This document shows positions 58,740-64,000 of a stretch of 64,000 nt of DNA, in pieces. Within the stretch, counting starts at the first letter, position 1. Each line of letters opens with the position of its first letter. The notes under the pieces are model-generated. The model had not been told where the DNA came from, did no database searches, and saw only the letters and a program-made list of their open reading frames with translations. The stretch is from Alistipes sp. (GTDB taxonomy: Bacteria; Bacteroidota; Bacteroidia; Bacteroidales; Rikenellaceae). Location: positions 1-64,000 of the forward strand of contig JALFNK010000001.1 of NCBI GenBank assembly GCA_022782405.1, in the 5' to 3' direction. The position numbers and the translations under genes were made by a program.

Positions 58740-59591
58740 TCAGCGGATCATGTTTTCGAGGGCGAGGATCAGGATGCCTTCGGCTCCGATCTCCTTGAGG
58801 CGTTCGATGCGCTCCCAGAGCAGCGATTTGTCGATTACGGCGTGTATCGAACACCAACCCTCCTGGGCCAGCGGCAGGACGGTCGGGCTGCGCATGCCGG
58901 GCAGGATGCGTACGGCCTCCATGAGACGCTCCTTGGGAAGGTTCATCAGTACATATTTCATGTCGCGGCTCTCGAGTATCGAATGGAAGCGGAAGGTGAG
59001 CTGTTCGACCTCCGACCGCTTTTCCCGGTCTAGCCCCGGCGCAGCGATGAGCACGGCCTCCGAGAAAAAGACCTTCTCGACCTCCTTCAACCCGTTCGAG
59101 ATGAGCGTGCCGCCCGAGGAGACGATGTCGAATATGGCATCGGCCATCCCTACGGCGGGGGCGATTTCAACCGACCCCTCGATGGTGTGTATCTCTGCCG
59201 CGATCTCCTTCTCGGCAAAGTAGCGGGCGAGAATCCGGGGATAGGAGGTCGCCACGCGCTTTCCGCGGAAGAACTCCGGTCCTTCATAGGCTGCGGTCTG
59301 GGGTACGGCCAGCGAGAGACGGCAGCCGCCGAATCCGAGGTCCATGAGCTGTTCGACCTCGAACCCCTTTTCGGCCACTTCGTTCAGTCCGACGATACCC
59401 AGGTCGGCCACACCCATCGAGACGGCCTGCGGAATATCGTCGTCGCGCAGATAGAGGACTTCGAGCGGGAACCCTTCGGCGCGCGAGATGAGTTTGCGTT
59501 TGCTTTCCGCTACGCGGATGCCTGCTTCGGCGAGCAGTTCGAGGCTCTGTTCATTGAGCCGGCCTTTGGCCTGAATGGCGATTTTCAGCAT
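58740..59591 (-). CDS. hisG: ATP phosphoribosyltransferase (long form)
   Basis: 283 residues, the long HisG form with a C-terminal ACT-like domain for histidine feedback inhibition, so no HisZ partner is required. LKIAIQAKGRLNEQSLELL, VLYLRDDDIPQAVSMGVADLGIVGLNEV, KRVATSYPRILARYFAE, EIHTIEGSVEIAPAVGMADAIFDIVSSGGTLISNGL (the PRPP loop) and the final domain VLMNLPKERLMEAVRILPGMRSPTVLPLAQEGWCSIHAVI. It starts the pathway by joining ATP and PRPP. First structural gene of the operon, 39 nt downstream of the attenuator T tract. Confidence 0.97.
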   Translation of the reverse strand: MLKIAIQAKGRLNEQSLELLAEAGIRVAESKRKLISRAEGFPLEVLYLRDDDIPQAVSMGVADLGIVGLNEVAEKGFEVEQLMDLGFGGCRLSLAVPQTAAYEGPEFFRGKRVATSYPRILARYFAEKEIAAEIHTIEGSVEIAPAVGMADAIFDIVSSGGTLISNGLKEVEKVFFSEAVLIAAPGLDREKRSEVEQLTFRFHSILESRDMKYVLMNLPKERLMEAVRILPGMRSPTVLPLAQEGWCSIHAVIDKSLLWERIERLKEIGAEGILILALENMIR

Positions 59592-59630
59592 GATGTCTTG
59601 TTTTTCGAAGTGCCTTCCGCGTTTGTGAAC

Positions 59631-59664
59631 AAAAAAAGAGCTCATCCCGCGAAAGGGTGAGCTC
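59631..59664 (-). terminator. Attenuator terminator of the his operon
   Basis: On the minus strand GAGCTCACCC (59664-59655), loop, GGGATGAGCTC (59648-59638) with one bulged base, then seven T (59637-59631). It lies between the leader peptide stop (59698) and hisG (59591). In its loop, CCCTTT (59657-59652) is complementary to AAAGGG in leader codons 19-20 (59725-59720), a possible part of the antiterminator. Confidence 0.85.
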
Positions 59665-59697
59665 CTGTATTCGTATTCCGTGTTGTTTGTTCCCGAT

Positions 59698-59778
59698 CTA
59701 CCTGTACAGCATCGCCTGTCCCTTTGCCCCGATGACGAAGAGATGATGATGACGATGGATATGGTTGCGAACAATCAT
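59698..59778 (-). CDS. hisL: His operon leader peptide (26 aa, five His codons)
   Basis: A minus-strand ATG at 59778 opens 26 codons ending TAG at 59698. Residues 6, 8, 10, 11 and 12 are His (NHIHRHHHLF), far above chance and just where a ribosome would stall when His-tRNA is scarce. An intrinsic terminator follows 34 nt later and hisG after that. This is the layout of proteobacterial hisL attenuation: slow translation of the His codons allows an antiterminator, fast translation lets the terminator form. The -7 box ends 5 nt before the ATG, so the message would have essentially no 5' UTR. It was found by reading the minus strand because it is too short for usual gene calling. Confidence 0.8.
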   Translation of the reverse strand: MIVRNHIHRHHHLFVIGAKGQAMLYR

Positions 59779-59783
59779 TGAGA

Positions 59784-59813
59784 CAAAAATAGTAAAAAAA
59801 TTTCATAATCCAA
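59784..59813 (-). promoter_or_regulatory. Promoter of the his operon
   Basis: On the minus strand TTG (59813-59811), 19 nt, TATTTTTG (59791-59784). The leader start codon follows 5 nt after the box. Confidence 0.7.
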
Positions 59814-59915
59814 TGCGCCGGCCGGAAAAAATATACACAGATGCCGGAATTTTCGAAAAAACGGTTCCGGATCTTTCCCCGTTCTGCGGGAAGTATCCAG
59901 AATTTCCAGCGGATG

Positions 59916-59946
59916 TTTGGTAATCCGAAAGGAATTCGTATCTTTG
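59916..59946 (+). promoter_or_regulatory. Promoter of the 96-aa gene
   Basis: TTTG (59916-59919), 19 nt, TATCTTTG (59939-59946), 31 nt before the start codon. Perfect consensus. Confidence 0.75.
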
Positions 59947-59977
59947 TTCTCCGAAAGAAACTAATACCTTAAATAAT

Positions 59978-60268
59978 ATGGCAAATTTACGAGTTCTGAA
60001 AAAGGAGATCGACTACTGCCTCGAAGAGGTCGTATTCGATTGCGATATGGCCATCTGCTTCCAGCCTTCGAAGGAGCAGGAGATTTTCGCCGTGATGGAA
60101 GAGGCCGTTTCGCTTCGCAACGCGCTGTTCGCCAAGGCAATGAATCCTGCGGAGCCGCACAACCGTTCGCTCGTGCGCAAGCACTATGCAGCTCTGCGTG
60201 CCGAGATGGCCGATGCTTTCGAGAAGCTGTTCGAGAAGTTGAGCGCCATCAACGAGCAGAAGAAGTAG
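59978..60268 (+). CDS. Conserved small hypothetical protein (96 aa)
   Basis: 96 residues, fully helical in appearance, acidic N-terminal half and basic C-terminal half. MANLRVLKKEIDYCLEEVVFDCDMAICFQPSKEQEIFAVMEEAVSLRNALFAKA and RKHYAALRAEMADAFEKLFEKLSAINEQKK read like a protein conserved across Bacteroidales, but I know no function. It has a perfect promoter and a strong terminator of its own, so it is surely expressed. The long amphipathic helices suggest a small helical bundle or an adaptor. Confidence 0.75.
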   Translation: MANLRVLKKEIDYCLEEVVFDCDMAICFQPSKEQEIFAVMEEAVSLRNALFAKAMNPAEPHNRSLVRKHYAALRAEMADAFEKLFEKLSAINEQKK

Positions 60269-60318
60269 GGGAGTCTCCCGGCCGTTTCCGGCCGTTTCCG
60301 GATAGCCCCGATGCAAAA

Positions 60319-60347
60319 AAGCCGTTGCATACAATATGCAACGGCTT
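60319..60347. terminator. Bidirectional terminator after the 96-aa gene
   Basis: AAGCCGTTGCATA (60319-60331), loop CAA, TATGCAACGGCTT (60335-60347), with an A run before and a T run after (CGTTTTTT). It serves the 96-aa gene and the convergent DUF4251 gene. Confidence 0.85.
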
Positions 60348-60387
60348 CGTTTTTTCGGAGCAGTCCCGTTCTCCGGTCGGTCTTCTG

Positions 60388-60993
60388 TCAGAATGCCACG
60401 CCCTGGAAGACTTTGGATTCCTCACCGGGAATCAGTACGCCGTTGAGCGTAATCCGGTTGGAGTTGAAGTTGGGGTTGACCGTAACCGAGGCGTTGTTGG
60501 AGCCCTTGGGGAGGGTGATGACCACCATGGCCGAAATGCCCTTACCCATGACGCTCATCGAGAAGATCGATGTCCCCTTTTTGTCGGTCTTGAGCTGGAT
60601 GTTCGAGGCGGTTCCTTCGACGGTTACGCCGCCTACGCCATTTTGCCCGCTGATGCTGTTGAAGGGGGCAACCTGTACGGTCGCCTTGTCGTTTTTCAAC
60701 GCTACGAAGTTCGTGATCGAGGAGACGAATGCGCTCGTGCCCCGTTTGAAAATCAGCCGGTCTGCCTCGAGTACGAAGTCCAGGTCTTCAAGAGCCTTGA
60801 CTGCGCGCACATGATTGATCGAGTCGAGTTGTTCCTGAACGATCTTCTCGGCGCGGCGTTCTTCGCGGGATTTCTTCTGCTTTTCAGATGTTTCGGTCTT
60901 ATCCTCCTTGGGATAGAGCCGTTTTACCGTAGTCTGTGCTTCGGCGCTCATGCCGAGACACAGTGCGGCTATCAACCATAAGAATCGGGTCAT
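60388..60993 (-). CDS. DUF4251 domain exported protein
   Basis: 201 residues with signal peptide (FLWLIAALCLGMSAEAQ). After a highly charged helix (about 28-60, KEDKTETSEKQKKSREERRAEKIVQEQL) comes the DUF4251 domain: LEADRLIFKRGTSAFVSSITNFVALKNDKATVQVAPFNSISGQNGVGGVTVEGTASNIQLKTDKKGTSIFSMSVMGKG and the end NPNFNSNRITLNGVLIP. The family is exported, confined to Bacteroidetes and of unknown function. It lies alone, 169 nt after znuC. Confidence 0.85.
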   Translation of the reverse strand: MTRFLWLIAALCLGMSAEAQTTVKRLYPKEDKTETSEKQKKSREERRAEKIVQEQLDSINHVRAVKALEDLDFVLEADRLIFKRGTSAFVSSITNFVALKNDKATVQVAPFNSISGQNGVGGVTVEGTASNIQLKTDKKGTSIFSMSVMGKGISAMVVITLPKGSNNASVTVNPNFNSNRITLNGVLIPGEESKVFQGVAF

Positions 60994-61162
60994 GTTATTT
61001 TGTTTTTAAGGTTTGAGCTACACCTGCAAGAATCCGGCCGAACTTCATGCTGTTCACAGCCTGCTTGCCGGGTGCTTTCCTTTAAATAACGTTTTTTCCG
61101 ACCCCGATATTGTCTTTGCGGTGCTTGGCGTGGGGAGTGTTGCCCCGAAAATATTTCGGAGT

Positions 61163-61933
61163 TCACTCGTGGTCGCGGCAACCGTCTCCGGGATGGTGTT
61201 CCAGTACGGTATGGGGGAGGCTTCCGTGTGTCAGCAACTGTATCGGGCAGTCGTAGTTGCGGAGCTGTTCCTCGGTGAGCCGGTTCGATCGGTGGCGGTG
61301 TACGCGGCGATTGACGCATACGATCTCCTTTACGACGCTGGAGATCGTTCCGATGTCGTGCGAGACCATCAGGATGGCCATGCGTTGGTTCAGCGTGCGC
61401 AGGGATTCGTAGAGTTCCCGTTCGAAACGGTTGTCCACGAAGTTCGCCGGTTCGTCGAGGATCAGCAGCCGGGGATCTGCGATGACAGCCCGGCAGAGCA
61501 GAGCCCGCTGCATCTGTCCTCCCGACACCTCGCCGATGGGCTTTTGTGCAGCATCTCCGATTCCGGCCTCTTCGAGCAGAAGGAGGGCCTTTCTCCGGTC
61601 CTCTTTCGTATATCGGGAGCGGAACCCGCGCCGGCCCTGGAGTCCCGAGAGAACTACCTCGAGCAGGGAGATGGGAAAGGCGCGATCGAAATCCGATAGC
61701 TGGGGCATGTAGCCGATCAGACGCTCCCCGTCGTTAAAGAGTTCGGGCGCATATTCGATCGTTCCGGAGTAGGGGACTGCTCCGAGTATGGCTTTTACGA
61801 GGGTGGTTTTTCCGCCCCCGTTGGGGCCGATCACTCCCAGAAAGTCATCCGGTCCGATCTCCAGATTGACCTTTTCGAGGGCCTCGTATCCGTCGTATTC
61901 GACGCTTACGTCATGCAAGCGGACCAGATTCAT
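61163..61933 (-). CDS. znuC: Metal ABC transporter ATPase, ZnuC/MntB-like
   Basis: 256 residues. Walker A GPNGGGKTTLVKAIL (about 36-50), Q-loop GYMPQLSDFDRAFPISLLEVV (the ZnuC-type Q.....FP.S..E), signature VSGGQMQRALLCRA, Walker B LLILDEPANFVD and switch MVSHDIGTI. The C-terminal tail is rich in His and Asp (LTHGSLPHTVLEHHPGDG) and could bind metal. It energises uptake of Zn or Mn with ZnuA, whose gene it overlaps by 4 nt. The expected permease gene (znuB) is not next to it: 169 nt downstream lies the unrelated DUF4251 gene. Confidence 0.88.
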   Translation of the reverse strand: MNLVRLHDVSVEYDGYEALEKVNLEIGPDDFLGVIGPNGGGKTTLVKAILGAVPYSGTIEYAPELFNDGERLIGYMPQLSDFDRAFPISLLEVVLSGLQGRRGFRSRYTKEDRRKALLLLEEAGIGDAAQKPIGEVSGGQMQRALLCRAVIADPRLLILDEPANFVDNRFERELYESLRTLNQRMAILMVSHDIGTISSVVKEIVCVNRRVHRHRSNRLTEEQLRNYDCPIQLLTHGSLPHTVLEHHPGDGCRDHE

Positions 61934-62832
61934 CGTATGCCGGTAATTAAATCGGTGATCGAGTCGATGTTGGCGATCACATCCTCATGCAGGGGATCGA
62001 TCTCCACGGGGCTTGCATCGATGTCGCGGGCTATTGTCTCGACGACCGATGCGGGGAATTGCTTCTGATAAAATATCCTGCGTATTCCATCTTTCCGGGC
62101 CATGCGGATCAATTCCGCAAGACGTTTTGCAGACGGCTCTTTCCCATCGGTCTCCACAGCCTCCTGACGGATGCCGTAGTCGCGGGCATAGTAGGTGAGT
62201 GCCGGATGATATACGATGAAATAACGGATTCCGCTGCGGGTTATCTTCTCCTCGGTGCGTCGGTCGAGCTGCCGCAGTTTTTCGGCCAGACGTTCGTAAT
62301 TCTCCGTATATTTCACCGAGTCTGGCCAGGCTGTACGAATCGCTTCGTAGGCATTGGCCGCCATGCGCAGCAGTTCTCTGGGCGATGTCCATACATGGGG
62401 ATCTATACCGTGCGCATGGCCTTCATGCATCTCCTTCCCATCGTCTGCGGATTTCAGCATTTCCCGATGGCTGTGGGCGCAGGTTCCTTCCAGCGGCTCT
62501 ATGCCGCGGTCCAGGAGAACGATCTTCCCGTTATCCTCGATTTTTCGGAGCAACGAACTTTCGAAATCGAGAAGTCCGACGCCGAAGATCATCCGGGCCT
62601 TGTTCAAAACCACGATCTGCCGGGGCGTAGGTTCGAACGTTTCGGGACTTGCTCCGGGAGGTACGAGCACGTCGATCGGGAAGTCGGTCCCGGTGATCTG
62701 TTCTACGATATTGCGCAAAGGAAGAATCGTTACGCAAAGCCTCGTTTTTGTATCTTCATTCTTCGGCTGACTGCAGGCAACAGCGATCGAACCGATCAGC
62801 ATCCCGAGAATTATTTTTCGTATAACGTTCAT
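61930..62832 (-). CDS. znuA: Metal-binding lipoprotein of a ZnuA/MntA-type ABC transporter
   Basis: 300 residues with lipobox IAVA-C20. Cluster A-I solute-binding protein: RLCVTILPLRNIVEQITGTDFPIDVLVPPGASPETFEPTPRQIVVLNKARMIFGVG, His-rich loop CAHSHREMLKSADDGKEMHEGHAHGID, metal ligand His in PHVWTSP, IVYHPALTYYARDYG and a C-terminal acidic ligand region (ASPVEIDPLHEDVIANI). In other A-I proteins a His-rich loop marks Zn specificity, which is likely here. It is the first gene of the pair. A -7 box TAACTTTG lies at 62983-62976, giving a long leader of about 140 nt. Confidence 0.88.
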   Translation of the reverse strand: MNVIRKIILGMLIGSIAVACSQPKNEDTKTRLCVTILPLRNIVEQITGTDFPIDVLVPPGASPETFEPTPRQIVVLNKARMIFGVGLLDFESSLLRKIEDNGKIVLLDRGIEPLEGTCAHSHREMLKSADDGKEMHEGHAHGIDPHVWTSPRELLRMAANAYEAIRTAWPDSVKYTENYERLAEKLRQLDRRTEEKITRSGIRYFIVYHPALTYYARDYGIRQEAVETDGKEPSAKRLAELIRMARKDGIRRIFYQKQFPASVVETIARDIDASPVEIDPLHEDVIANIDSITDLITGIR

Positions 62833-63233
62833 TTATAAATAGTTGTGTTGTTATACCGCACAGGAGGGGGAGTGCTCCTCACCTTTTCTGAAAAGTGTAC
62901 GCATTTTACTCGTACAGAGCCTTCCGTGCTTTGTATCGGCGCGGCTGTTTTGCCGGCCGGCACTTGCAAATCATGCAAAGTTACTTAAAATTATTGTTAC
63001 TTCCGGCATGTTTTTCCGGCAGCGCCTTATATTTCTGTCTTATAGCGTCATTTGTATTCGGTTCATTTGTGGCCGCTTCAGATTGTGCTGACAGGAATCT
63101 CGCTTTTTATCGATATGTCAGATGTATATATCAGATCGTATGCATACTAATTTTTCCGTCTATAATTTAACATAATGTAAATATTATTTCATTTGTTGCC
63201 AACCGGTCTGATGTCGGCTGATATCGGTTCCGT
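62833..63233 (-). promoter_or_regulatory. Structured leader and promoter region of znuA, otherwise gene-free
   Basis: 401 bases without a convincing gene. On the minus strand TAACTTTG (62983-62976) is a consensus -7 box, so about 140 nt would be transcribed before the znuA start. That leader folds into several hairpins: the palindrome GCCGGCCGGC (62952-62961), GTACG/CGTAC (62897-62901 with 62911-62915), CTTTT-CTG-AAAAG (about 62883-62895) and GGAG/CTCC near 62867-62877. A metal-responsive RNA or a Zur-type operator would fit the gene but no known riboswitch core is recognised. Upstream of 62983 the sequence is AT-rich with no features seen. Confidence 0.45.
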
Positions 63234-63701
63234 CTACCGGAACTCATAGATCATAATGTATTCATCTTCGGTTTCCCGAAAGATCCGGAATCCGGCTTTC
63301 CTGTACATGGCGGATGCGAAGTTTTCTTTCTGAACGGACAGCGATACGGCTTCGTATTCCAGGTTGCCTAATTCGCAAAGCAAGGCATGCAACAGTTGCC
63401 TACCTGTGCCTTGTCGTCTGTACGGAGCCTTTACCGCCATAGCCAGTTCGGGGATGCCGTCCCGAATAAAACCGTATCCATGCATGCGACGGCACCAGAT
63501 CGCCCCGATGATTTGAGAATCAGTCTCGGCGCATAGAGCTATGTCGGAACGTTCCGATCCGAATGCGTCGTAATAGATACGCATGGTCGGATGATTTACG
63601 ATTTCGATGGGTGGCGGCGTTGTCCCTTCGGGTCGGTAGACGGCATCGTAGAGAAAGCCTTTCAGCAATCCGTATTCATCGGGATGCATTTTGCGGATCA
63701 T
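63234..63701 (-). CDS. GNAT family N-acetyltransferase
   Basis: 155 residues. The GNAT acetyl-CoA site is visible in ELAMAVKAPYRRQGTGRQLLHALL (the R/Q-x-x-G-x-G/A loop, about 87-110), followed by YEAVSLSVQKENFASAMYRKAGFRIF, the usual N-x-x-A-x-x-x-Y-x-K-x-G-F ending. The N-terminal half (MIRKMHPDEYGLLKGFLYDAVYRPEG, IALCAETDSQIIGAIWCRRM) is the acceptor side. Substrate unknown. Cytoplasmic. The start ATG at 63701 lies 45 nt from an inverted repeat (63746-63800). Confidence 0.85.
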   Translation of the reverse strand: MIRKMHPDEYGLLKGFLYDAVYRPEGTTPPPIEIVNHPTMRIYYDAFGSERSDIALCAETDSQIIGAIWCRRMHGYGFIRDGIPELAMAVKAPYRRQGTGRQLLHALLCELGNLEYEAVSLSVQKENFASAMYRKAGFRIFRETEDEYIMIYEFR

Positions 63702-63745
63702 ACAGTCTGTATTTTCAGTCGTTCGCCGGGAAAATGGATGGTTCT

Positions 63746-63800
63746 CGAGAATGCGATATTTCCGATTCCTGTCCGGAATTTTTATTTCATCGCATTCTCG
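63746..63800. repeat. 12-bp perfect inverted repeat between GNAT and the edge gene
   Basis: CGAGAATGCGAT (63746-63757) and ATCGCATTCTCG (63789-63800) are exact complements 31 nt apart. The right arm covers the last codons of the partial gene at the edge, so the structure could be its terminator (long loop) or a protein-binding site for the GNAT promoter. Confidence 0.5.
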
Positions 63801-64000
63801 GGCGAATAACTTTCAAAGGTTCGATCATCGTAAAATATCACGATACGGGCGATGGAACTTTTCGGATGTACTCCTGTTGTTTCCTTTGTCGACCGTATTT
63901 CCGGATCGGTTCCGCCGGCTGTTCCCGATTTACCCGTCATATCGGATGCGGGCGTTTCGGAGGTAGAAAAGAGATTGCCGTACCCTTCGCGTTCGGGATT
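63782..64000 (-). CDS. C-terminal end of an unidentified protein (partial)
   Basis: A minus-strand frame is open from the right edge to a TAA at 63784-63782, 72 codons. It reads as a Ser/Thr/Gly-rich stretch (STSETPASDMTGKSGTAGG) followed by a more ordered end (ARIVIFYDDRTFESYSPENAMK). No family is recognised. The composition change from a disordered linker to a short ordered end is protein-like, but the length is too small to exclude a chance open frame. Confidence 0.35.
   Translation of the reverse strand, partial: NPEREGYGNLFSTSETPASDMTGKSGTAGGTDPEIRSTKETTGVHPKSSIARIVIFYDDRTFESYSPENAMK

Noticed and set aside
62833..62975. Cobalamin or TPP riboswitch before znuA
   Set aside because: The conserved cores of these riboswitches could not be found in the leader; only generic hairpins are present.
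62895..63170. 91-codon plus-strand frame of hydrophobic, Cys/Tyr/Phe-rich sequence
   Set aside because: Lies in the AT-rich znuA leader and promoter, has no start signals or family resemblance, and its composition reflects AT-rich noncoding DNA.
1..64000. CRISPR array, rRNA or tRNA genes
   Set aside because: No regularly spaced direct repeats with unique spacers, no rRNA segments and no cloverleaf-forming tRNA sequence were seen on either strand.

Overview
The window looks like a GC-rich member of the Bacteroidales, most probably Alistipes or a close relative. This rests on promoters of the Bacteroidetes type (TTTG or TTG, about 19-20 nt, TAnnTTTG), on families largely confined to this group (DUF3945, DUF1896, DUF3575, DUF3868, DUF4831, DUF4251, DUF5606, DUF5689, Hc1-like histone, SecD-SecF fusion) and on the close match of the conjugation genes to Bacteroides conjugative transposons. 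The species call is inference; no rRNA or tRNA gene is visible.

Positions 1 to about 16713 are one end of an integrative conjugative element (ICE). The first 141 bases look like the end of an IS21-type insertion sequence that has cut off the 5' part of the coupling-protein gene (mobC/traG). Then come a histone-like gene, the DUF3945-DUF1896 pair, a cargo type V fimbrial operon (fimbrillin, two very large tip-like lipoproteins, DUF3575 and DUF3868/OmpA proteins), an orphan DNA methyltransferase, an AT-rich AbiH-type phage-defence gene, a large hairpin, DUF2958, a small unknown gene and two excisionase-like HTH genes. Two ICE promoters, 14.7 kb apart and on opposite strands, carry the same array of three 10-bp repeats with the same 28-nt spacing to a -7-like box, which suggests one regulator for both. 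No integrase is present; the element ends in a small promoter-ORF-terminator unit just before dnaK.

From dnaK (16994) rightward the content is housekeeping chromosome. Blocks are: dnaK; a GH29 fucosidase and a DMT exporter (minus); secDF; a YbbR-like/coaE/folP/lolD-like/TIGR02757/trmN6 operon; DUF4831 and an AlkD-like gene; a minus cluster of thioredoxin, radA, lipoprotein, LUD protein, acetyltransferase, rseP, dxr and a degenerate LytM protein; a nucleotidyltransferase; a GH13 enzyme with an outer-membrane barrel; alanine dehydrogenase; obg; two DUF5689 lipoproteins with serB; mscS, DUF5606 and mgsA; dusB; and argS.

Positions 52546-59778 (minus) hold a complete histidine operon, hisG-D-C-B-H-A-F-IE. 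It is preceded by a 26-codon leader with five His codons and an intrinsic terminator, a textbook attenuator here under a Bacteroidetes promoter that leaves almost no 5' UTR. The right end has a small conserved gene, a DUF4251 protein, a znuC/znuA-like metal uptake pair without an adjacent permease, a GNAT acetyltransferase and the end of an unidentified gene.
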